Below are positions 1 to 9,485 of a stretch of 64,000 nt of DNA, piece after piece. The translations under genes were made by a program, and so were the position numbers. Position 1 is the first letter of the stretch; every line of letters starts with the position of its first letter. The notes beneath the pieces were generated by a model, which saw only the letters and a list, made by a program, of their open reading frames with translations, did no database searches and was not told where the DNA came from. Origin of the DNA: Hypnocyclicus thermotrophus (GTDB taxonomy: Bacteria; Fusobacteriota; Fusobacteriia; Fusobacteriales; Fusobacteriaceae); assembly GCF_004365575.1 (NCBI RefSeq), contig NZ_SOBG01000004.1, positions 1 to 64,000 of the forward strand, read 5' to 3'.

Positions 1-120
1 AAATATTGTTTTTAGTGATTCAACATTTTAGCATAGATTCTTATTAGATGTGTCTTTTTTTTTATTTATTTGTGCAATTAATTATACAATGTTCCTTTTA
101 GTTATTAATTATAGTTAATA

Positions 121-147
121 AAAAAAAGGACAAAATGTCCTTTTTTT
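121..147 (-). terminator. Rho-independent terminator after hflC
   Basis: The stem GGACA/TGTCC pairs across an AAA loop and is flanked by seven A and seven T residues, so it can end transcription from either side. It lies 5 bases beyond the hflC stop codon and closes the long minus-strand cluster. The 120 bases further left hold no gene that I can see. Confidence 0.85.
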
Positions 148-152
148 AAATT

Positions 153-1013
153 TTATTTAGTTTCTGATAAAACTCTAAATAATTCTGTTTCTGTTGATAA
201 TATCATTCTATTATTATTTTTTTCTCCAAATATTTTTTCATATGCTTCAAGAGTTCTTACAAATCTATAAAATTCTTTATCTTTATTATAAGCTTCTGCA
301 TATATTTGCAATGCTTTTGAATCTCCTTCTCCTTTAATATTTTGAGATGTTTTATATGCTTCTGCTAAAATAATTGTTTTTTCTTTATCTGCATTTGATT
401 TTACTTGTAATGAAATTTCTTGCCCTTCTGCTCTATATTTTTTTGCTTGTTCATTTCTTTCAGCTTCCATTCTTCTATAAATATTTTCTTCATTTTGTTT
501 AGGAAGTTCTGCTCTTTTCATACGAGCATCTATAAGCTCTATTCCAAATTCAGCTAATTTTACAGAACTATCTTTTGTTATTATTTCCATTATATTTTCT
601 CTTTCAGTAGAAATAATTTCAATCAATGTATATTTTCCTATTACTTGTCTAAGCTCCGAATACACTATATCATCTATTCTAGTTTGTGCCCCAACATAAC
701 TATTAACAGTTTGTAAAAATTTTAATGGATCTTTTATTTTCCATTTCGCATAACTGTCTACTACTAAATTTTTCTTATCTTTCGTTATTATTTCTTTTGG
801 CTCTGAATCATATTCTAATATTCTTTTATCAAATTTTACAACTTGGTCTATTATTGGCATTTTAAATTTTAATCCAGAAGTTTCAATAGGTTTACCAACT
901 GGTTTCCCTAACCTAATTAATATTGCTTGTTCCATTTCATTTACTTGAAACATACTAGAAAATACAACTACAATAGCAATTATAATTACTCCTAAAAATA
1001 TTCTACTTTTCAT
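153..1013 (-). CDS. hflC: HflC-type membrane protease modulator (SPFH/band 7)
   Basis: This is the HflC partner of the HflK/HflC complex, which in other bacteria surrounds the membrane protease FtsH and restrains it. The 286-residue product has one N-terminal membrane anchor (about residues 5-23), an SPFH/band 7 domain (about 24-190) and a charged, coiled-coil-prone region rich in E, A and K (about 190-260). Family assignment is from overall pattern and pairing with hflK. I take the start at 1013 because AAAGGAGG precedes that ATG at good spacing; a longer reading frame begins 57 bases upstream but has no ribosome site and lies inside hflK. The gene overlaps the end of hflK by 11 bases, so the ribosome site is inside hflK, which suggests coupled translation. 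It is the last gene of the cluster. Confidence 0.9.
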   Translation of the reverse strand: MKSRIFLGVIIIAIVVVFSSMFQVNEMEQAILIRLGKPVGKPIETSGLKFKMPIIDQVVKFDKRILEYDSEPKEIITKDKKNLVVDSYAKWKIKDPLKFLQTVNSYVGAQTRIDDIVYSELRQVIGKYTLIEIISTERENIMEIITKDSSVKLAEFGIELIDARMKRAELPKQNEENIYRRMEAERNEQAKKYRAEGQEISLQVKSNADKEKTIILAEAYKTSQNIKGEGDSKALQIYAEAYNKDKEFYRFVRTLEAYEKIFGEKNNNRMILSTETELFRVLSETK

Positions 1014-1971
1014 TTGTAATGCCTCCTTTGTCAATAATATTAAGTAGACCACTATCAAGATTTTTATCAATAATAGTTTTATCTACATTTGGCATTACTT
1101 TTTCTAATGTTTCTAAATATAGTCTAGTTTTTGTTACTTCTTTACCTAATTGATATTTTTCATAAAGTTGTAAAAATCTAGCTACATCTCCTTCTGCTTC
1201 TTTAATTCTTTTTTCTTTATATGCTAAAGCTTCATTTATTAGTTTTTCAGCTTCTCCTCTTGCTTTTGGTAAAATATCATTTCTATACCCATTTGCTTCA
1301 TTTATATATCTTACTTTATCTTCTCTTGCACTAGCTACATCTTTAAATGCATTTAATACTTCTTTAGGAGGTTGAACATCTTGTAATTGTATATTTACAA
1401 TACTTATCCCACTATCATAAACATCTAATAATTTTTGTAATTTTTTTTGTGTTTGAGATTGTATCTCACCTTTTCCTATAGTTAAAATATTTTCTAATGT
1501 CGAGTTTCCCACTACAGTTCTAAGTGATGCTTGTGCTGCATCATATACAAGCTTTCTTTGATTTTTTACATTAAAAAGAAATTTTTTAACATTATTTATT
1601 TTGTATTGTACTGTAAAATCTATTTCTACAATATTTTCATCTCCTGTTAACATAAGAGATTCTGTCCTTTTATCTTGATATTTTGCTGGTGGTCCTGGAT
1701 CAATAGTTCTAAAGCCTATTTCTTCTCTATATACTTTTGTTGTTTTAACTTTGATTACTTTCCCAATAGGAGCTGGAAAATACCAATTTAATCCTGGATT
1801 ACTTTCTTTTGTGTATTTACCAAAAGTAAGTACAACTGCTTTTTCATCTGGTCCTACTGTATATATTCCTGTTAACAAATAAAGCGCTAATACAATTACT
1901 ATGCTTAAAAAGCCCAATTTTTTTACAAAATTAATAAATTTTTTAAAATTAGGGTTATTAAAATCTGCCAT
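1003..1971 (-). CDS. hflK: HflK-type membrane protease modulator (SPFH/band 7)
   Basis: This is the HflK subunit of the HflK/HflC assembly, an inner-membrane SPFH complex that limits FtsH proteolysis. The 322-residue product has a short cytoplasmic N-terminus, a single membrane segment (about residues 19-39), an SPFH domain starting at the typical GPDEKAVVLTFGKY stretch (about 41-54), and a helical C-terminal part. The N-terminus lacks the long Gly/Pro-rich extension of the E. coli protein. AAGGAGG lies 8 bases before the ATG. The gene follows disA after 11 bases and overlaps hflC by 11, so the three are almost surely cotranscribed. The link to c-di-AMP synthesis is positional only. Confidence 0.9.
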   Translation of the reverse strand: MADFNNPNFKKFINFVKKLGFLSIVIVLALYLLTGIYTVGPDEKAVVLTFGKYTKESNPGLNWYFPAPIGKVIKVKTTKVYREEIGFRTIDPGPPAKYQDKRTESLMLTGDENIVEIDFTVQYKINNVKKFLFNVKNQRKLVYDAAQASLRTVVGNSTLENILTIGKGEIQSQTQKKLQKLLDVYDSGISIVNIQLQDVQPPKEVLNAFKDVASAREDKVRYINEANGYRNDILPKARGEAEKLINEALAYKEKRIKEAEGDVARFLQLYEKYQLGKEVTKTRLYLETLEKVMPNVDKTIIDKNLDSGLLNIIDKGGITNEK

Positions 1972-1982
1972 TTTTTTCCTCC

Positions 1983-3047
1983 TTATTTTTTTTCAAGCTC
2001 TATTGTAAATCTTAACCTCCTTATTCCATTTTTTATAATTTTAGCTTTAAATTTACTTATATTATCTATCTCTGCTAACTCTTCTTCTGATGCACTTAAA
2101 ATATTATTTAATCCATCAAAATGAGATACTAAAATTTTTATATCTTTAGTTGTAAGTCTTATTATTTTCCCTAATATTCTAAATCCTTTTGGGACTACTT
2201 TTGTATCTAAACTAGCATAACTTCTTTTATATCCGAGTATATAAGAGATATTTTTTAAGTCCAATAGTTCTTCTTCTGTTAACTCTTCTAATTTTTCAAA
2301 AATGTCTTCGTTTTCTGTTTCTTCTTCTATTTTATAATAATCTCTTATTAAATCCTGTATTTCTATATTAATCTCATTCATTATTTCATCAAGTTGAAGT
2401 GATAACAAAGTTCCTTCTGTTCCTAATTCTATAATATTTAATTTTAACGCTTTTGATATTCTAACCATAAGCTCAAATTTTTGTATAATCATACATACTT
2501 CATATAATGTAACTAAATCATCAAATTCCATCATTGTAAGATTTGTAAGTGATTTTACTAAAACTTCTTTATATCTTTCTAACGTTTTCATTGCTTGTGA
2601 GGCTTCAGTCATTATAACACTTATATCTCGTAAAAGATACTTTATATTATTTTTATATATTGATATTCTTTTTCTTTTTTGAGAAATTGATATAACTAAT
2701 TCTCCTGTTTGTTTAGCTACTCTTTCAGCAGTTCTATGTCTTGTTCCACTTTCTGTTGTTTCTATTTTAGGATTTGGTTGAAGTTGAACATTTGCATATA
2801 ATATTTTATTTATGTCTTTACTAAGAATTATTGCACCATCCATTTTAGCCAATTCATAAATCCTTTGAGGATTATAATCACAATCAATAAAAAATCCTCC
2901 ATCTATTATTTCTAATATTCCTTTATCATCACCTATTACTAAAAGTCCTCCTGTCCCTGCATCAAGAATATTATTTAAACCTTTTCTTATTTCTGTTCCT
3001 GGTGCTACAAAAGAAAGGATATCTTTTATTTCTTTATTTTTATACAT
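1983..3047 (-). CDS. disA: DNA-integrity scanning diadenylate cyclase
   Basis: DisA condenses two ATP into c-di-AMP and, in Bacillus, scans DNA for recombination intermediates. The 354-residue product has the N-terminal DAC domain with both signature motifs: DGA at residues 70-72 and RHRTAE at 103-108. A helical spine follows, then a C-terminal helix-hairpin-helix DNA-binding region (about 300-354). Length and domain order fit the family. The gene sits 2 bases downstream of radA, the usual neighbour in Firmicutes, where RadA interacts with DisA. No c-di-AMP phosphodiesterase gene is recognisable in the window, so the turnover enzyme must be elsewhere. Confidence 0.95.
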   Translation of the reverse strand: MYKNKEIKDILSFVAPGTEIRKGLNNILDAGTGGLLVIGDDKGILEIIDGGFFIDCDYNPQRIYELAKMDGAIILSKDINKILYANVQLQPNPKIETTESGTRHRTAERVAKQTGELVISISQKRKRISIYKNNIKYLLRDISVIMTEASQAMKTLERYKEVLVKSLTNLTMMEFDDLVTLYEVCMIIQKFELMVRISKALKLNIIELGTEGTLLSLQLDEIMNEINIEIQDLIRDYYKIEEETENEDIFEKLEELTEEELLDLKNISYILGYKRSYASLDTKVVPKGFRILGKIIRLTTKDIKILVSHFDGLNNILSASEEELAEIDNISKFKAKIIKNGIRRLRFTIELEKK

Positions 3048-3049
3048 GT

Positions 3050-4402
3050 TTACCTCATCCTTTCTAATAAATCATTTAAATTTTTTAAGTATATTATTTT
3101 TAAATTAATATTTTTATTTTCCAAATCTTTTCTATTACTCTCTGGAACATATACTCCTTTAAATCCAAGTTTATAAAGTTCAATAAGTCTTTTTTCTATA
3201 AAAGCTACTTTTCTTATTTCACCTCTAAGACCTAGTTCACCTATAGCTGCTATTTTTTGACTAATTTCTATATCTTTAAAGGCTGAAAAAATAGACATAA
3301 CTACTGCCAAATCCGCTGAAGTATCTTTTATACTTATTCCTCCAGGTATATTTATAAAAATATCTTTATTTGCTAGATTCAGAGATAATTTTTTTTCTAT
3401 TACTGCTGATAATATCTGTACTCTATTTTTATCAAAACCTTGTACAATTCTTCTTGGTATTCCAAATTCTGAATTAATTAGTAAACTTTGTACTTCTAAT
3501 AAAAATATTTTACTTCCTTCTAATATTGGCACCACTATACTTCCTATATTTTTTTCGTCTCGTTCACTCAAAAAAAATTCTGAAGGATTTTTTATTTCAC
3601 TTATGCCATCTTCTTCCATGTTAAATATCCCTATTTCATTAGTAGAACCAAAACGATTTTTTATTCCTCTTAGAATTCTATAATAATTTCCTTCTTCACC
3701 TTCAAAGTTAAGAACTGCATCAACCATATGCTCTAATAATTTTGGCCCTGCTACTTTTCCATCTTTGGTTACATGTCCTACTATAAAAAAAGATATTTCC
3801 ATTTTTTTTGCTATTTCAACTATTTTCAAAGTACACTCTCTTATTTGAGTAATTGTTCCTGGAATTGAATCTATAGTATTACTATAAATAGTTTGAATAG
3901 AATCTATTATCACTACATTTGGTTTTTCCTTTTTTATAAATTCTAATATAGACTCTATTTCTGTCTCATTTAATAAGTATAAATTATTTTCATTAACATG
4001 AAGTCTATTTGCTCTAAATTTAATTTGATTTACTGATTCTTCTCCTGATAAATATAATATTTTTCCATATTTACAATACTCTTTTGAGCTTTGTAAAAGT
4101 AATGTAGATTTTCCTATTCCAGGACTTCCAGTAAGTAAAACTACTTCCCCTTTTACCAATCCACCACCAAGAACTCTATCAAATTCTTTTAGTGTAGTTG
4201 TATATCTATAATTAGACATAGTTTCTATTTCATCTAATTTAACAGCACTTATATTTTTTGTCTTATTATTACTTTTACTGAATGAAAGTTCATTTTCCTC
4301 TTTAAAAGTATTCCAATTTTCACAATTTGGACATTTACCTAACCATTTAGAACTTTCATATCCACATTCTTCACATATATATCTTATTTTATTTTTTGCC
4401 AT
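3050..4402 (-). CDS. radA: DNA repair protein RadA (Sms)
   Basis: RadA is a RecA-like, Lon-related ATPase that promotes branch migration during recombinational repair. The 450-residue product shows the full family layout: a zinc finger with C10, C13, C24 and C27; a RecA-type ATPase with Walker A GSPGIGKST (92-100); the RadA-specific KNRFG motif (248-252); and a C-terminal Lon-protease-like domain without the proteolytic dyad role. It starts 11 bases after coaD and ends 2 bases before disA, so it is inside the operon. It is intact, with the usual length. Confidence 0.96.
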   Translation of the reverse strand: MAKNKIRYICEECGYESSKWLGKCPNCENWNTFKEENELSFSKSNNKTKNISAVKLDEIETMSNYRYTTTLKEFDRVLGGGLVKGEVVLLTGSPGIGKSTLLLQSSKEYCKYGKILYLSGEESVNQIKFRANRLHVNENNLYLLNETEIESILEFIKKEKPNVVIIDSIQTIYSNTIDSIPGTITQIRECTLKIVEIAKKMEISFFIVGHVTKDGKVAGPKLLEHMVDAVLNFEGEEGNYYRILRGIKNRFGSTNEIGIFNMEEDGISEIKNPSEFFLSERDEKNIGSIVVPILEGSKIFLLEVQSLLINSEFGIPRRIVQGFDKNRVQILSAVIEKKLSLNLANKDIFINIPGGISIKDTSADLAVVMSIFSAFKDIEISQKIAAIGELGLRGEIRKVAFIEKRLIELYKLGFKGVYVPESNRKDLENKNINLKIIYLKNLNDLLERMR

Positions 4403-4413
4403 TTTTTCCCCTA

Positions 4414-4914
4414 TTATCTTTTTTCATTAGCTTTTTTTATTACATCATCTATTATAACTTTTGGTAAAAATTCTGTTAATTCTCCTTTATTTAATGCTAT
4501 GTCTTTTACTATACTTGCACTTAAATATAGGTTTTCTCTAGAAGCTGGTAAAAAAATAGTTTCTATACTATTTTTAGAAAGTACAGAATTTGTAAGAGCT
4601 AATTGAAGTTCATATTCATAATCCGATACTGCTCTAAGACCTCTAACTAATATATTACATTGTTTTCTATTCATAAAATCTACTAATAATCCTTCAAAAC
4701 TATCTATTTTAATATTTTCTATTTTTTCATTTTCTAGACTTTTTTTTATCATGTTTTCTCTTTGTTCTAAAGAAAACCAGTATTTTTTATTAGAATTATT
4801 AAGAACCCCTACTATTACTTCATCAAAGATTTTACTACTTCTTTTTATTATATCAAGATGTCCTTTTGTTATTGGATCAAAGCTTCCAGCATATATTGCT
4901 TTTTTTTTCTCCAT
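4414..4914 (-). CDS. coaD: Phosphopantetheine adenylyltransferase
   Basis: CoaD transfers AMP from ATP to 4'-phosphopantetheine, the penultimate step of CoA synthesis. The 166-residue protein carries the nucleotidyltransferase motif GSFDPITKGHLD (residues 10-21, with the T/HxGH signature TKGH at 16-19), the substrate-binding RGLRAVSDYEYE (91-102) and the C-terminal LSASIVKDIA stretch that replaces the common ISSS motif. CoA supplies the prosthetic group for the acyl carrier protein encoded upstream in the same cluster. It follows rng by 12 bases. Confidence 0.96.
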   Translation of the reverse strand: MEKKKAIYAGSFDPITKGHLDIIKRSSKIFDEVIVGVLNNSNKKYWFSLEQRENMIKKSLENEKIENIKIDSFEGLLVDFMNRKQCNILVRGLRAVSDYEYELQLALTNSVLSKNSIETIFLPASRENLYLSASIVKDIALNKGELTEFLPKVIIDDVIKKANEKR

Positions 4915-4926
4915 AAATCCTCTTTT

Positions 4927-6393
4927 CTATTTTTCATATATTAATTCATAATCATTAAAATTTTGTTTATTTAATTTTTCTAACTCAAAACTTTTATTTT
5001 TACTCTTTAAATATGTATTAATAAATTCTTTATATGTTGAATTTAATATTTCATACACTCTTTCACTTGCTAAAATTTTTATTTTATTAATATCATCTTC
5101 TTTTGCATCTTGTTTTACCTGCTCTATTATTTCATGGACTATAGCTTCTACAGATCTCACATAACCATTTCCTTTACATAAATAGCATTCTTCTAAAAAA
5201 TAATTAGAAAGAGGTTTTCCTTCTCTTTTTCTAGTCATCTCAATAAGTCCTAAATCTGTAAAATGTATTATATTATTTTTTACTCTATCTTTTGACAAAT
5301 TCTTTTCAAGTTCTAATAGTACTTTTTCTTTATCTTCTTCAATTCTCATATCAATAAAATCTATTATTATTATTCCACTTAAATTCCTAAGTCTAAGTTG
5401 TCTAGGAATCTCTCTTGCCGCTTCTAAATTTGTTTGAAGTACTGTCTCTTCTAAATTATGCAATCCTACATTCTTTCCAGTATTTACATCTATACTAATG
5501 AGCGCCTCTGTTTTTTCTATCACTAAATATCCGCCACAATCTAACCATACTTCTTTTTTTAATGCTTTTTCTACTTCTGACTTTATTTTATAATAGTCTA
5601 AAATCTCTTGTTCTTCTGTAAAAAGTTTTATTTTAGTTGACATTTCTCTTTCAGAAAATGCGTTAATATAATCTATTATTTCCCAATATTTTTTTTCGTC
5701 ATCAATAATAAGTTCATTTATTTCATGAGAAAATATATCTCTTACTACTCTATTTACTAAATCATTATCACTGTATAATATTTCTCCAATTTTAGCTCTA
5801 CTTATATTATATTCTATTTCTTGCCATTTTTTTACTAAATACTCTATTTCTCTTTCAAAATATATATCTTCTTTCCCTTCTGCTTCTGTTCTAATTATAA
5901 GTCCTACATTTTCTGGCTTTATTCTTTCTATCAAATCATAAAGTCTTTTTCTTTCAGTCTCATCCTTAATTTTTTTAGAAATTCCTATATAATTGTTATT
6001 TGGCATAAGTACTAAATATTTACCTGGTATTGTATAATGTGTTGTAACTCTAGCTCCTTTATTTCCTCGAGGCTCTTTTAAAATCTGTACTACAACTTCA
6101 TCATCTTTTTTTAATATATCTTCTATAGGTCTATCACTATTTTCTACTCCATCTAAATATCTTTCTTCAAATTCTCTAAGATCATTAACATACAAAAATG
6201 CATTTTTTTCAAGTCCTATATTAATAAAAGCTGACTCCATACCTGGTAATACATTTTCTACTTTTCCTTTATAGATATTACCTACTATTCTAGTTAAATC
6301 ATCTCTTTCTACTAGAAATTCAATTAATTTATTATCTTCTATAAGAGCTGCATTTGATTCAAATTCTTTTACTGATACAATAATTTGCTTCAT
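4927..6393 (-). CDS. rng: Ribonuclease G/E family endoribonuclease
   Basis: This endoribonuclease cuts single-stranded A/U-rich RNA, as RNase G does in rRNA 5'-end maturation and mRNA decay. The 488-residue length is that of RNase G; there is no long C-terminal degradosome scaffold as in RNase E. An S1 domain lies at about residues 36-125. The metal-binding aspartates are visible: IDVNTG (D302) and IIDFIDM (D345, D348). The zinc-link CxxC that joins dimers is C403-Y-L-C406. The first four bases overlap the last four of the preceding radical SAM gene (ATGA), which suggests translational coupling. The gene lies just after rnc in the same transcript, so two RNases are coexpressed. Confidence 0.93.
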   Translation of the reverse strand: MKQIIVSVKEFESNAALIEDNKLIEFLVERDDLTRIVGNIYKGKVENVLPGMESAFINIGLEKNAFLYVNDLREFEERYLDGVENSDRPIEDILKKDDEVVVQILKEPRGNKGARVTTHYTIPGKYLVLMPNNNYIGISKKIKDETERKRLYDLIERIKPENVGLIIRTEAEGKEDIYFEREIEYLVKKWQEIEYNISRAKIGEILYSDNDLVNRVVRDIFSHEINELIIDDEKKYWEIIDYINAFSEREMSTKIKLFTEEQEILDYYKIKSEVEKALKKEVWLDCGGYLVIEKTEALISIDVNTGKNVGLHNLEETVLQTNLEAAREIPRQLRLRNLSGIIIIDFIDMRIEEDKEKVLLELEKNLSKDRVKNNIIHFTDLGLIEMTRKREGKPLSNYFLEECYLCKGNGYVRSVEAIVHEIIEQVKQDAKEDDINKIKILASERVYEILNSTYKEFINTYLKSKNKSFELEKLNKQNFNDYELIYEK

Positions 6394-7433
6394 CTTCCAT
6401 CATCCCATGTTTTAATAATATTTTTTAAGATTTCTTCTCTTTTATAGATAGTATTATTTATTTTGTACTCAAAAATATTTATATCTTTATTTTGTATTAT
6501 TTTTAAAATATTAAAATATTTAATTTTATTTACTTTATTTATCCCTACAACTCTAGACATATTTCTAGGATTTGTTTCAATTATATTTATTTTATTTTTT
6601 GATAAAATTTTATCAAAAAATAAAGAAATAATTTTACCTTCTACTAATTCTTTAAAAGCTGGATGAAATGGCCCTGCTATAATTACCCCATCCTCTCTTA
6701 AATCATCCGAAGGTTGTAATCCTACTCGAATAATTTTTATATTATTAAGCTCAAAATAAGCTATAGCTAAAGCTGAGATTTTTATAGCTTCATTTAATGA
6801 AAGAGGAGTAAATTCTCCTCTTTTATATAATATTTCTAATTTAGTTTTATTAATCACTAACGTCGGATAAATTCTAACTATATCTGGTTTTATTTTAACT
6901 ACTTTTTTTATTGTTTCTAAATCACTATTAAAGTTACTTCCATTTAATCCTGGCATTATCTGTATTCCTAAAATAATGTTATATTTTTTAATAAGTTCTG
7001 ATGCATAATATACTATTTCTTCTTTATATCCTCTTTCAGATAATGATAAAACTTCATTGTCAAGTGATTGTACTCCAAGTTCAATTGTCGTAACATTATA
7101 TTTTTTTAATAATGATAATATCTTATCATCTATACAGTCAGGTCTAGTTGATAATCTTATCCCATTTACTACACCCAAATCTATATACGATTTTACTATT
7201 TTTAGAAATTCTTCTTGTATATTTAGTGGTAACGCTGTAAAAGTCCCCCCAAAAAAAGCTACTTCTTTATTTGAATTTTCTGGTAAAGTTTCTAAATATT
7301 CGTCAATAATTTTTTTAACTTCATTAGGCGTAATATTAGTTATAACTCCTGTTATTTTATTCTGATTACAAAAAGTACATGTATTTGGGCATCCATAATG
7401 TGCTATAAATATTGGTATATTATAATGCTTCAT
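6390..7433 (-). CDS. Radical SAM protein, Elp3-like N-terminal architecture
   Basis: This is a radical S-adenosylmethionine enzyme of unknown substrate. The 347-residue protein starts with the cluster motif C15-x3-C19-x2-C22 (CPNTCTFC), followed by an FGGTFT glycine motif near residue 64, a common radical SAM feature. It resembles the Elp3/MiaB/NifB-type group found next to rnc in Fusobacteriota and Clostridia but lacks the acetyltransferase domain of true Elp3. Gene order between rnc (14-base overlap) and rng (4-base overlap) hints at RNA modification, but that is inference from position. The exact reaction cannot be read from the sequence. Confidence 0.8.
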   Translation of the reverse strand: MKHYNIPIFIAHYGCPNTCTFCNQNKITGVITNITPNEVKKIIDEYLETLPENSNKEVAFFGGTFTALPLNIQEEFLKIVKSYIDLGVVNGIRLSTRPDCIDDKILSLLKKYNVTTIELGVQSLDNEVLSLSERGYKEEIVYYASELIKKYNIILGIQIMPGLNGSNFNSDLETIKKVVKIKPDIVRIYPTLVINKTKLEILYKRGEFTPLSLNEAIKISALAIAYFELNNIKIIRVGLQPSDDLREDGVIIAGPFHPAFKELVEGKIISLFFDKILSKNKINIIETNPRNMSRVVGINKVNKIKYFNILKIIQNKDINIFEYKINNTIYKREEILKNIIKTWDDGR

Positions 7434-8139
7434 TTATATTTACTCCCATTTTTTTACATGCATTTTTTGCTGCATGTTGTTCAGCTGTTTTTTTGTTTTT
7501 ACCTTTTCCTACACCTATAAATATCTCTTCTGAAATTTTCACTCCTATTTCAAAGCTTTTCTTATGATCTGGTCCTATTTCTTTTATTACTTCGTATATT
7601 GGGATAACCTTATAAACTCTTTGTGCATACTCTTGTAATATTGTTTTATAATCAATTAATTCTTCATTTTCATTTATATGAAGTATTCTGTATTCAAGAT
7701 ATTTTAAAGCAAATTCTTTTGCACTATTAAAATCAGAATCTAAATAAATCGCACCTAAAAGAGCTTCAAAAGCATCACCTAATATAGATTCTCTTTCTCT
7801 TCCCCCAGTTAATTCCTCTCCTTTACTTAATAGTAAAAAATCTCCTAATCCAATTTCTAAAGAAATCTCTGCTAATACTGGTTCGCTTACTATCATTGAT
7901 TTTAATTTTGCTAATTCGCCTTCATTTGAATCAGAAAAATTTAAATATAAATACTCCGTAACGATAAGATCTAGAACTGCATCACCTAGCAGTTCTAGTC
8001 TTTCATTATTTGTGTTTTTATAATCCCAATTTTCATTACCATAAGATCTATGTATTAAAGCTTTTTTTAGAAGTGTCTGACTTTTAAAATAATATCCTAA
8101 ACGTTTTTCTAATTCATTTAGGTTTTTATTTTCATACAT
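7420..8139 (-). CDS. rnc: Ribonuclease III
   Basis: RNase III cleaves double-stranded RNA, including rRNA precursors and structured mRNAs. The 239-residue product has the catalytic signature NERLELLGDAVL (residues 45-56), the second acidic region (GDAFEALLGAIY) and a C-terminal double-stranded RNA-binding domain (about 168-235). I place the start at 8139 because AAAGGAG lies 9 bases before that ATG; an in-frame ATG 39 bases upstream lies inside the end of fabF and lacks a site. Only 13 bases separate it from fabF. The end overlaps the next gene by 14 bases. The acpP-fabF-rnc order is common in bacteria. Confidence 0.95.
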   Translation of the reverse strand: MYENKNLNELEKRLGYYFKSQTLLKKALIHRSYGNENWDYKNTNNERLELLGDAVLDLIVTEYLYLNFSDSNEGELAKLKSMIVSEPVLAEISLEIGLGDFLLLSKGEELTGGRERESILGDAFEALLGAIYLDSDFNSAKEFALKYLEYRILHINENEELIDYKTILQEYAQRVYKVIPIYEVIKEIGPDHKKSFEIGVKISEEIFIGVGKGKNKKTAEQHAAKNACKKMGVNINEAL

Positions 8140-8152
8140 AAATAACACTCCT

Positions 8153-9394
8153 TTAATCTGTATATTTTTTAAATGCAATTACTGCATTATGCCCACCAAA
8201 TCCTAATGAACTTGATAACCCTACATTTATTTTTCTTTTTCTTGCTTGATTTGGTACATAATCTAAGTCACATTCTTCATCTGGATTATCATAATTTACT
8301 GTAGGAGGTAATACTTCTTCATCAATAGCTAAAGCTAATATTGCTCCTTCTATTCCGCCAGCTCCTCCTAATGCATGTCCAGTCGCACCTTTTGTTGAAC
8401 TAACTGCTAAATCAAATGCATGCTCTCCAAATACACTTTTTATAGCTGCCGTTTCATTTTTATCATTTGCTGGTGTTGACGTCCCATGTGCGTTTATATA
8501 ATCAACATCTGTTAATTCTACTCCCGCTTCTTCTAAAGCTAGTTTAAATGCTCTTGCTGCTCCTTCACCACCAGCTGCTGGAGCCGTTATATGATATGCA
8601 TCAGAAGTTGCTCCATATCCTATTACTTCAGCATAAATTTTAGCTCCTCTTTTTTTAGCAGATTCTAAACTTTCTAAAAATAAAACCCCTGCTCCTTCTC
8701 CCATAACAAATCCATCTCTATCTTTTGTAAATGGTCTTGAAGCTTTTTCAGGTTCATCATTTCTTGTAGAAAGTGCTTTTAATGCAGCAAAACCTGCTAC
8801 TCCAAATGGCGTTATACAAGCTTCCGTTCCTCCAGCTAACATTGCATCTGCTTCTCCATATTTTATCATTCTATATGCATCACCTATTGAATGTGTTCCA
8901 GCTGCACAAGCAGTAACTATTGTTTTTGAAGGTCCTTTTGCTCCTAAATAGATAGAAATATTTCCTGCACCCATATTTTCTATAAGAGCTGGTATTGTAA
9001 ATGGTGACATTCTTTTAGGTCCTTTTTCTAACATAACACTATGTTGTGCCTCTAATATTTCAAGTCCACCTATACCAGAACTAACTAAAACTCCTACTTT
9101 ATATGCATTTTCATCTGTTATTTTATACCCAGAGTCCTCTAACGCCATTTTAGACGCTGCTATTCCAAATTGTGTAAATCTAGCTAATTTTTTTAATTCT
9201 TTTTTAGGCATACCATATTCTTCAGGATTGAAATCTATTACTTCCCCTGCTATTTTTACTGGAAAGCCTTCTGTGTCAAACCCTTGAATATGTCTAACTC
9301 CTATTTTCCCTTCTTTTATAGCATTCCAAGATTTTTCTACTCCTGTTCCTAATGCTGTAATTAATCCTACTCCTGTAATTACTACCCTATTCAT
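8153..9394 (-). CDS. fabF: 3-oxoacyl-[ACP] synthase II
   Basis: FabF condenses malonyl-ACP with a growing acyl-ACP and is the main elongation enzyme of type II fatty-acid synthesis. The 413-residue protein has all catalytic residues of the Cys-His-His family: C163 in TACAAGTHS, H303 in NAHGTSTPAND and H340 in GATGHALGGAG, with K335 also present. It is full length. A perfect 11-bp stem-loop separates it from acpP upstream, so its level may be set below that of the carrier protein. No second ketosynthase II or FabB copy was seen in the window. Confidence 0.97.
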   Translation of the reverse strand: MNRVVITGVGLITALGTGVEKSWNAIKEGKIGVRHIQGFDTEGFPVKIAGEVIDFNPEEYGMPKKELKKLARFTQFGIAASKMALEDSGYKITDENAYKVGVLVSSGIGGLEILEAQHSVMLEKGPKRMSPFTIPALIENMGAGNISIYLGAKGPSKTIVTACAAGTHSIGDAYRMIKYGEADAMLAGGTEACITPFGVAGFAALKALSTRNDEPEKASRPFTKDRDGFVMGEGAGVLFLESLESAKKRGAKIYAEVIGYGATSDAYHITAPAAGGEGAARAFKLALEEAGVELTDVDYINAHGTSTPANDKNETAAIKSVFGEHAFDLAVSSTKGATGHALGGAGGIEGAILALAIDEEVLPPTVNYDNPDEECDLDYVPNQARKRKINVGLSSSLGFGGHNAVIAFKKYTD

Positions 9395-9435
9395 TATCTA
9401 TTTCACCTCTTTAATATTTCTTTATAATATTAATA

Positions 9436-9460
9436 AAGGGGTATTAGCTTAATACCCCTT
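9436..9460 (-). other. Perfect stem-loop between acpP and fabF
   Basis: The arms AAGGGGTATTA and TAATACCCCTT form an 11-bp perfect stem with a 3-base loop. No T run follows on either strand, so it is not a classical terminator. It could stabilise the 3' end of acpP mRNA, act as a processing site, or partly reduce read-through into fabF. Confidence 0.6.
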
Positions 9461-9485
9461 GATCACAAACATTTATATCTTTTGA

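Noticed and set aside
1014-1070. N-terminal extension of HflC
   Set aside because: The longer frame has no ribosome site and runs through the end of hflK; AAAGGAGG precisely precedes the ATG at 1013.
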